Source of the DNA: Otatea glauca
Taxonomy: Eukaryota; Streptophyta; Magnoliopsida; Poales; Poaceae
Assembly: GCA_036346275.1 (NCBI GenBank)
Contig: CM070722.1
Span: forward strand, 28,171,336 to 28,235,335
Direction of reading: 5' to 3'
DNA length: 64,000 nt
The position numbers and the translations under genes were made by a program. Of this stretch, positions 58,101 to 64,000 are shown piece after piece. The notes under the pieces are model-generated. The model did not search any database, was not told where the DNA came from, and saw nothing but the letters and a program-made list of their open reading frames with translations. Position 1 is the stretch's first letter; each line of letters opens with the position of its first letter.

Positions 58101-58557
58101 CGTCGTACTCCTAGAGATCCTCTCCGGGAGTCGGGCTGTGGACAAGACCAAGCCCAACAGAGAACAGAACCTAGTCGAGCACATGCGGCCGTGGCTCAAG
58201 GACCCGCAGAAGCTGGGCCGGATCATGGACCCGGCCCTGGAGGGCCGGTACTCCGTCGAGGGGGCCCATCGGGCGGCCCTGGTGGCGTACAGATGCCTAG
58301 GTGGCAGCCCAAAGAGCAGGCCTGACATGTCCAAGGTTGTGGAGGACCTAGAGCCCCTCCTAGGCATCACGGACGACGTGCCCGATAAGCCGGCGGTGTA
58401 CGTGGCCTCACAAGAGGACACAAGCAAGGAGAGGACAGGAAGAAGAAACGGTCATAGGCACAAGGCCAGGTCTCCAAGGAAGGCTGTCAGGAGGCCGGGC
58501 CCTGGCCAAAGTGAGGAGTTTTGGGTGTGGCACATGCCTGGAGAAGGCAAAGTCTAG
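55176..58557 (+). CDS. Receptor-like cytoplasmic kinase (RLCK-VII / PBL-like)
   Basis: Ser/Thr kinase of the cytoplasmic class that relays signals from cell-surface receptors. Five exons: 55176-55598, 55741-55876, 56858-56994, 57572-57695, 58064-58557, with GT-AG introns; total 437 codons. Start MTGSSSKKKPSAWASLLGSC, with no glycine at position 2 for myristoylation; Cys20 might be lipid-modified. P-loop GEGGFG at residues 99-104, Lys127 of AVKLW, catalytic Asp222 in VIYRDFKTSN, DFG Asp240, activation loop GTHGYAAPEY (261-270). These place it with RLCK-VII, RIPK/PBL-like (IYRDFK and SxSTRLxIAxGAAKGLAFLH are typical). The C-tail is basic (RRNGHRHKARSPRKAVRR). All exons are in frame. In-frame sequence continues 5' into the MITE; 55176 is chosen because the protein then starts like related kinases. 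Confidence 0.93.
57161..57200. repeat. Stowaway-type end motif in kinase intron 3
   Basis: AAAAAAACGGAGGGAGTAAC is the common right end of a Stowaway MITE. I do not find the matching left end in the intron, so it may be a remnant. Confidence 0.4.
57731..58015. mobile_element. Stowaway-like MITE in kinase intron 4
   Basis: Left end CTCTGTTCCTAAATACC, right end reversed ATTTAGGAACGGACATAGTA; together an imperfect terminal inverted repeat of the Stowaway CTCCGTTCCTAAATA type. Its body is AT-rich. It occupies most of the 368-bp intron. Confidence 0.55.
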
Positions 58558-59070
58558 TGCTGTGTAGTCTGTGTTTGTGTGTGTGAAATGAGGATGTAAA
58601 TGCAGATGGTGGTACACTTGCTTTGATCAGTTCAGGGGTGTTCAGGATTGCACCATCTGTAATACTTCCTTTGCTTCTTTTGGTTGCTATTGGCCTGTCC
58701 TCTTTTTACTCCCATGCATCCATTTTACAGTGAGATCCAAAGCAAAGTACAACTGGTTTGCTTCCGCGCGGCCTCCACAATAAGATAGCCTAGGAATTTC
58801 GACATGGCGTCACGGACGCAGCTGGCTATGTCATGTACGTACACAGGACATGCATATGCTTGTGTCACTGTACACATTTGTGCTGGTCCATAGTTACATC
58901 CTGCTGCCGACGGTGTACAGTACTAGTCGATACAGCTTAGATCGGCTCAGATCCTCTGGAGCTACATAGCCGTGCGCGGGCTACGGAAGTAAAAAAAATA
59001 TTTGGCTTCCAACTCAATTTTTGAAATTGTAATTTAGTCCCTTCTAGACCGCGGTAGGTTCCTATCGTAA
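58558..59070 (+). other. Kinase 3' untranslated region and spacer
   Basis: The stop TAG at 58555-58557 is followed by AT/GT-rich sequence, with TGTAATACTTCCTTTGC (about 58656) as a possible end region. No canonical AATAAA lies close by. The spacer ends with the CGTAA duplication at 59066-59070. Confidence 0.4.
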
Positions 59071-61607
59071 TGAAAGATCGAAAAAGGCACCTAGAGGGGG
59101 TGAATAGGAGCCAAAAAATTTTTTCCGAATAAACTCCCCCCTAGAATTCAAACCACCAAAAGACCAGAAAGAAACTGCACTGGTCGGGTATCTCTGGTCG
59201 GATGAACAGTACCCCGACCTCTGAGGTCGGATGAGCGAGACTCGGAATGAATAGTGTTGGGTGAGCAGTACCAAAGACCGGCCTGATCGGATGAAGATAC
59301 TCCCGACTGAAGTGGTCGGATGAGCGATGCTCGGGTGAACAGTACCTCGACCGGATGAGCGATGCGCTCGACCTGCGGAGGTCGGATGAGCGGTGTTCGG
59401 TGAGCGATAAAATCAAGACGATCTCAAAAGCAGAATCGATGTAGCTTTTGATCGGTGATCCAAAAACAGTGAAAATTGGTGTGCACCTCCCAAAGGATGT
59501 CAGGAACATATTTCAATCAACAATCGAAGGAATTAATACCAAGGTTCCGTCCTTTTCAGTTTAACAAATGCAACACCAAAAACAGAGTCACGAACACAGA
59601 CTTCACCCTAACTTGTGGTGGGAGTTGATGGTCGAAATCCTTGGATGACTCTCCACAAATCATAGCAAGTAAGAACACGAAGAAATAACCCTTCAAACAA
59701 ATAGAAACACTATCTGAAAACTAGGCACAGAAATTGTTTTCTTGCAAAACTGAATAGAAGAGGTTGTAGATTGCCTAGATGATTGGGATATGATCTATAG
59801 AAGATTCATCTAGCAATCTTTCATCCTTGGCAACAAGAACCAGAAGCCAATCAAGACTAAAGAGCGCAAGTCACACGCTTACGCACTTTAAGAACACAGA
59901 TTTACTAACTTGCAACAAGAATGAAAGGATTGCCTAGATGATTGAAAGCACCAAGTCCAGAGAAGAGTTCATCAATCATGAATTTCAACAAAGACTCAAT
60001 AGCATGTAGAAGGAGATGAGGCAAATCCAAATTACGTAAAGTAAATTGCAAGTAAGTAAATGCGGAATTTAGATAACATAATTTAAGTGCGTAATGTATA
60101 CACGTAAGGGAAATGAAACAAGAATATAAATGAAGAACATTTCATTTCTGGAAGGGAGGTTTACAAAGCCTCACAACAAAGTGGGCAAAACTCAAATGAG
60201 CAGCAAAAACCTCAGAACCTTCAAAGAGGGGAGGCTGCCCCTACCCCTCTATTTATAGTGACCTGGGATCAATTCCCACCTTTGGATGTCCTGCTTCAAT
60301 TCTAAGCCAACATCCAAGAGCTAGGATTTGATCCTTACACTGTCACTCTCGACAACTCTCAACTACTCACGTACACTTTCCTCACCTGCTCACCCCCAAG
60401 GAGACACCCCTCTCCCTGTCTATTCATAGCAGGTTTGAAACACCTACCACCCTTGGATGAGCCTCTAAACCCTAGAGCACTCCATCAAGGGCTGAGATTT
60501 TACCCACTCACAAAGTTATGCATGGGCTCACCCGAAACCCAACAACACAACGGGTTTTGCACGCTTTTCAACTCCCACTAACTTGACCCGCTACTCTATC
60601 TTCCTGACCGCGATCCAACGGTCCTCCTAGATCAGAGCAGCTCCAAGTTAGCATCTCATCCATTCATTTGTCTTCTCGGCTTGCAGCTACTCCCTGGCCT
60701 CAGTCATCTTTGGCGACACCTTGATCATCTGGACCTCGGCTCTCCTAGCCTAGTCCTGATCCCCTTTGCCTCACCATGACCTAGCTCCAAAGTTCTGCAA
60801 CCATCATAGACAAGGAAACCACATCACATAGCAAAGTCCAACAACACATATCCATCTCAACAGAAAGATATACACTACGCTGACCAGCAAAACCCCGACC
60901 ACACGTGGTCTGACCACTGGTCTCCATCCCGACCAACCATGGTCTGACCACTGGTCTCCATCCCGACCAACCATGGTCTGACCACTGGTCTCCATCCCGA
61001 CCACTCGAGGTCTGACCACTAGTCTCCATTCCGACCACTCGAGGTCTGACGACTGGTCTCGACGGCGAGAGACCCGACCTCTGGTCGACGGTCGGTCTCC
61101 GACCAGCCACAGCCCAGACCTCTCTGGGTCGGACAACTGGTCTCCGACCAACCAAAGACCTGACCACTCGGGGTCAGACGACTGGTCTCCGACCAGCCAA
61201 AGCCCAGACCTCTCAGGTCGGACGACCCGACCACTCGGGGTCGGACGACTGGTCTGCAACACAGCCAAAGCCCCGACCACTCAGGTCGGACGACCCGACC
61301 ACTCGGGGTCGGACGACTGGTCTCCAACCAGCCAAAGCCCCGACCACTCAGGTCGGACGGCCCGACATCTCGGGGTCGGACGACCCGACCACTCGGGGTC
61401 GGACGACTGGTCTCCAACCAGCCAAAGCCCCGACCACTTAGGTCAGACGACCCGACCACTCGGGGTCGGACGACTTGTCTCCAACCAGTAACTCAAATTG
61501 CTCTAGCTCGAAAAACAATCCAAATCAAACTCAAACTTGAGCACACCTTGCTCAAATAAAGTCAAATACTCATCACAAACATGGATGGACCTCCACATGG
61601 TCCTTCA
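59071..61607 (+). mobile_element. Solo LTR (2.54 kb)
   Basis: Starts TGAAAGATCGAAAAAGGCAC and ends TGGTCCTTCA, flanked by the 5-bp direct repeat CGTAA (59066-59070, 61608-61612). No second LTR or gag-pol motif is present. The start (GGCACCTAGAGGGGGTGAAT) resembles LTRs of known grass retrotransposons, but superfamily is not determined. ORFs inside come from the repeats. Orientation is assigned from the TG end only. Confidence 0.8.
60880..61480. repeat. GTCGG/CCGAC palindrome-rich tandem array in the solo LTR
   Basis: First part: three copies of CATCCCGACCAACCATGGTC style units of ~56 bp (60927-61040). Second part: units with CCGACCACTCGGGGTCGG (a palindrome) and ACTGGTCTCCAACCAGCC, in ~75-bp steps from about 61080 to 61480. 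A related, shorter GGTCGGATGAGCG set is at 59180-59410. Confidence 0.85.
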
Positions 61608-62000
61608 CGTAATTTCTATAATATGGCAAACACCTACCACGATAGGTGGACCTGACACGCTTTCATACCATTCAGATAACACGTGTTATCTTTCGATTAT
61701 TCCGCGGTCGAGAAGGAAACTAATTTGCAATTTCATTCAGATAACAATGAAAATTGCATAGAAATTAGATCAGGGACCAATAAAGCTAAAAACTCCGGTG
61801 TTGTCATATCCCCTACCGTAGAAGCGTTGGAAGGTGATGTTGCCCTACCGCGGAAACCTCTACCGCGCTCCCAGAGCTCGACAAGCCACCAAACTCTAGA
61901 AGCCCAGTAGAGAAGCGCAGAAGGTGACACGTGTCATCTTTCGATGTTTTCGTGGTCGAGAATATAGTTATTTTTATAATTATATTTGGAAAAGGATTAG
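61608..62000. repeat. Spacer with a ~45-bp direct repeat
   Basis: ATAACACGTGTTATCTTTCG (61677-61696) and its relative GACACGTGTCATCTTTCGAT (61926-61945) are followed in each case by a GGTCGAGAA motif. They may be ends of a small element, but I see no target duplication. Confidence 0.4.
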
Positions 62001-62839
62001 ATTTAAAAAAAAAATACCATGACCAGAAGAGTGATGACTGTCGTTCGTTGTTAGTACCTTCGTACTGCACCTAGATTTGATTATCGTGTCCCGTCTCTCT
62101 TGACGTAGTACGTCACCATTCCTCGTCGTCTGGACTCTGGACTATGTAATGAAGCAACTGCAACAGCCCCACTAAGGCACCAGTTGGTGCGGCATCAGCC
62201 ACTGGATTTACAATCGGACGGCAAAAGAGGCGCTGTTCAACCGTAGGTATATACACACACGTCGTACATAGGTGAAATAGCCGTGATAATTATAATATAT
62301 CTACGCTTTTATGCACGGCTGCTATTGCCGTTTCCCCTGCCCTAGCAGTAGAACAAAAAAAGGGCAAGTGATATATACAAGTACTCTACTCTTTTTTCGT
62401 TCCTGTCGATATATAATAGGAAAAAGTCCCTCTTGAGCCTCTCAACTCTTCGAATAGTTTAATTTTCATTCTTCAAGTGCAATATTAGGTAAAACACATC
62501 CCTTATTTCTCAATACCGTTTGATTTTGGTCTCTCAAGCTAGGAAATAGCAGTTTTGACCAGCATTGTGTCATGTGGGATCCGGTCAGTTTTGTAAATAT
62601 GCAAATTTATCCTAGGTGGCAACATAATAGCATGTGGGTTCTATCATTTTGCTGACTGGTTTGTCATGTTACTAGAAATTCACTTATTAGGAAGCTACTA
62701 GGACAAATTCGTTATTCATGCTTTAATATTTGTGCAATTTCAAAAAGAAAAACATAAAAACACCTCGCTTAACGATACCAAGTTTAACCTTAGGTAGTTG
62801 TTTACAACAGTAAAGCCAGCATGTTGAGATGGTTTTGTT
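62001..62839. other. Intergenic DNA, no gene recognised
   Basis: AT-rich. A stretch at about 62430-62600 (CCTCTCAACTCTTCG, TTGGTCTCTCAAGC) resembles the low-copy repeat also represented at 50430-50560. No coding evidence. Confidence 0.35.
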
Positions 62840-63040
62840 GTCCCGTAGATAGGGGTGAAAACGGGTCGGATACGGATTGATATTACTCTTCCCGTATCCT
62901 AACCGATATTTTTTTCCCGGATTCGGAAACGGATACCGGCTAGCCGGATACGGATACGAATCCGGGTTATTCAGGATACAGATATGGAACGGATATGTGA
63001 CGGATTTGGGTCGCAAACGGATAAAGTTATACGGATAAAG
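62840..63040. repeat. hAT-like end motif and CGGATACGG-rich stretch
   Basis: TAGGGGTGAAAACGGGTCGG at about 62848 is a common end motif of hAT-type non-autonomous elements in plants. Several CGGATA repeats follow. I see no matching opposite end before 64000. Confidence 0.4.
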
Positions 63041-63300
63041 CACGCATAGATAGAGTAATATATGTTGAATCAAACTATATGAGTACATGACCATAACTAA
63101 TTGCATAACGCAAAAGGCTAACATACAAATAGCTATGATTTTCTACTGTCATATTACAAATAACCCACCTTTCAAAACTGTGTTATAATTTATCATTCAT
63201 CACACAACATATGGAATGAAATAAGCAGCATACATCAACAATCCAGGCTGCATCTTGGGTGGATCAATAGCCTGATGGTTACTTTATAGCTGCTCTAAGG

Positions 63301-63367
63301 TCAAAAAGTTTTCTCCAGATCCTCAGTGTTCAGTAACTTAGAGAAGTCAACATCTTGAACTGGGTTG
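63301..63367 (-). CDS. Possible last coding exon of a minus-strand gene
   Basis: Reading the minus strand, a GTAG acceptor-like site adjoins 63367. The frame then gives NPVQDVDFSKLLNTEDLEKT, then F and a TGA at 63303-63301. The peptide looks protein-like and acidic, but I do not recognise it, and no further exon is clear to 64000. The phase at the acceptor is one base into a codon. This is a tentative edge feature; the rest of the gene would lie beyond the window. Confidence 0.35.
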
Positions 63368-64000
63368 CTACAAAACAATAGGATCAAAACCAAGTTATTT
63401 AAGCTCTAATCACAACTCACTGCAACAAAATGCAACTGATCAATGAACATATCTTTCCATAAGTTGCGACCGAAGCTATCAATGAAAGTAACAACAAAAA
63501 CAAAAGAGCAAGTAACCCGTTTCTGCCATTCTAAGTAAATATTTTAGTAGCATCACATCAAAAGATGGCAGGGAGAATGAGCTTATTCCTCATCACATAG
63601 CGACAACATCACTAGTAGTGGTAATGCAGAAACATGGAAATCCAAATATTACTAAATCCGACAATTTAACTACGGATTTCACAACTTTCCAAAGTTTGAG
63701 ATTTTATGCAAGCCAATGATCCAACCTTATGAACTGTCAACTGCCATACATATTTATCCTATGTTCTAACTAATCGTCTCGATCATATCAATGCAAAGCA
63801 TACATTTAACAAAAAAGGGAATTGGTAGCCACATATTTCTAAAACCTTGCTACGGTTCCACCATTAGGTAAGTCAATAGTTCAACCGTGTAAATCAACAG
63901 GCAATCTGCACATACCTAGCCATCATAAGCACATTTGCCCAATTCCAGCAAAGGAATACCTATTTGAGTTGACTAATCAGAGAGCACAAACAACAATTAT
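63368..64000. other. AT-rich edge sequence, nothing assigned
   Basis: Possible intron sequence of the gene whose last exon may be at 63301-63367. No further exon is supported. Confidence 0.3.

Noticed and set aside
60781..61459. Minus-strand proteins with WSDHGWSGWRPVVRP repeats
   Set aside because: Frames through a tandem DNA array inside a solo LTR; nothing resembles a known protein.

Overview
The window is plant nuclear DNA, almost certainly from a grass (Poaceae). The evidence is the element types: a CACTA transposon of the grass TNP2/TNPA kind, a Tat-lineage Ty3/gypsy retrotransposon carrying an antisense PF04195-type gene, a chromovirus retrotransposon, a Mutator-like element and several MITEs. 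One intron-containing receptor-like cytoplasmic kinase gene is present. I see no prokaryotic genes, CRISPR array, tRNA or rRNA. About 55 kb of the 64 kb is transposon sequence. The only convincing host genes are the kinase (55176-58557, +) and possibly one 3'-terminal exon at the right edge (63301-63367, -).

Layout. 1-4221: AT-rich non-autonomous elements with palindromic ends beside TA-rich microsatellites. 4222-17331: a complete 13.1-kb CACTA element with TSD ACT, sitting inside the palindromic end of one of those elements. It carries a degenerate TNP2 transposase, a hairpin array built on the same core as its terminal repeats, and a degenerate TNPA-Ulp1 gene. The two genes are preceded by homologous ~370-bp segments. 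17406-18555 and 42156-42322: three copies of a ~350-bp MITE, two of them forming a long inverted repeat. 18556-42155: a minus-strand Tat-type retrotransposon with TSD CATAC, inserted in the third MITE copy. It contains a deleted chromovirus (21360-25061, TSD GTGAG), a 100-N assembly gap with a probable false 2.2-kb duplication, an antisense gene with apparent introns (28200-31398), gag-pol relics (32108-37982) and, in one LTR, a 3.2-kb solo LTR (38763-41943, TSD GTGAT).

42352-47590: more palindromic-end elements with ~120-bp arrays, and an LTR relic. 47601-50152: a Mutator-like element with a 10-bp direct repeat at its borders. 50200-54960: intergenic DNA with four or five MITEs, one of them a hAT MITE with a perfect 8-bp TSD about 220 bp upstream of the kinase start codon. 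55150-58557: the kinase gene, five exons, 437 codons, with a nine-codon upstream ORF whose stop overlaps the main start. 59071-61607: a solo LTR with TSD CGTAA. 61608-64000: mostly unassigned AT-rich DNA.

Insertion order read from the nesting: palindromic-end element, then CACTA; and MITE copy, then Tat element, then chromovirus and solo LTR. Many frameshifts in the element genes may be consensus errors, because the two copies flanking the N gap differ mostly by short indels. No element gene here is intact as assembled. The points most worth a second look are the CACTA element's shared binding-site-like core and duplicated upstream segments, the palindromic-end microsatellite-associated family, and the antisense intron-containing gene in the Tat element.
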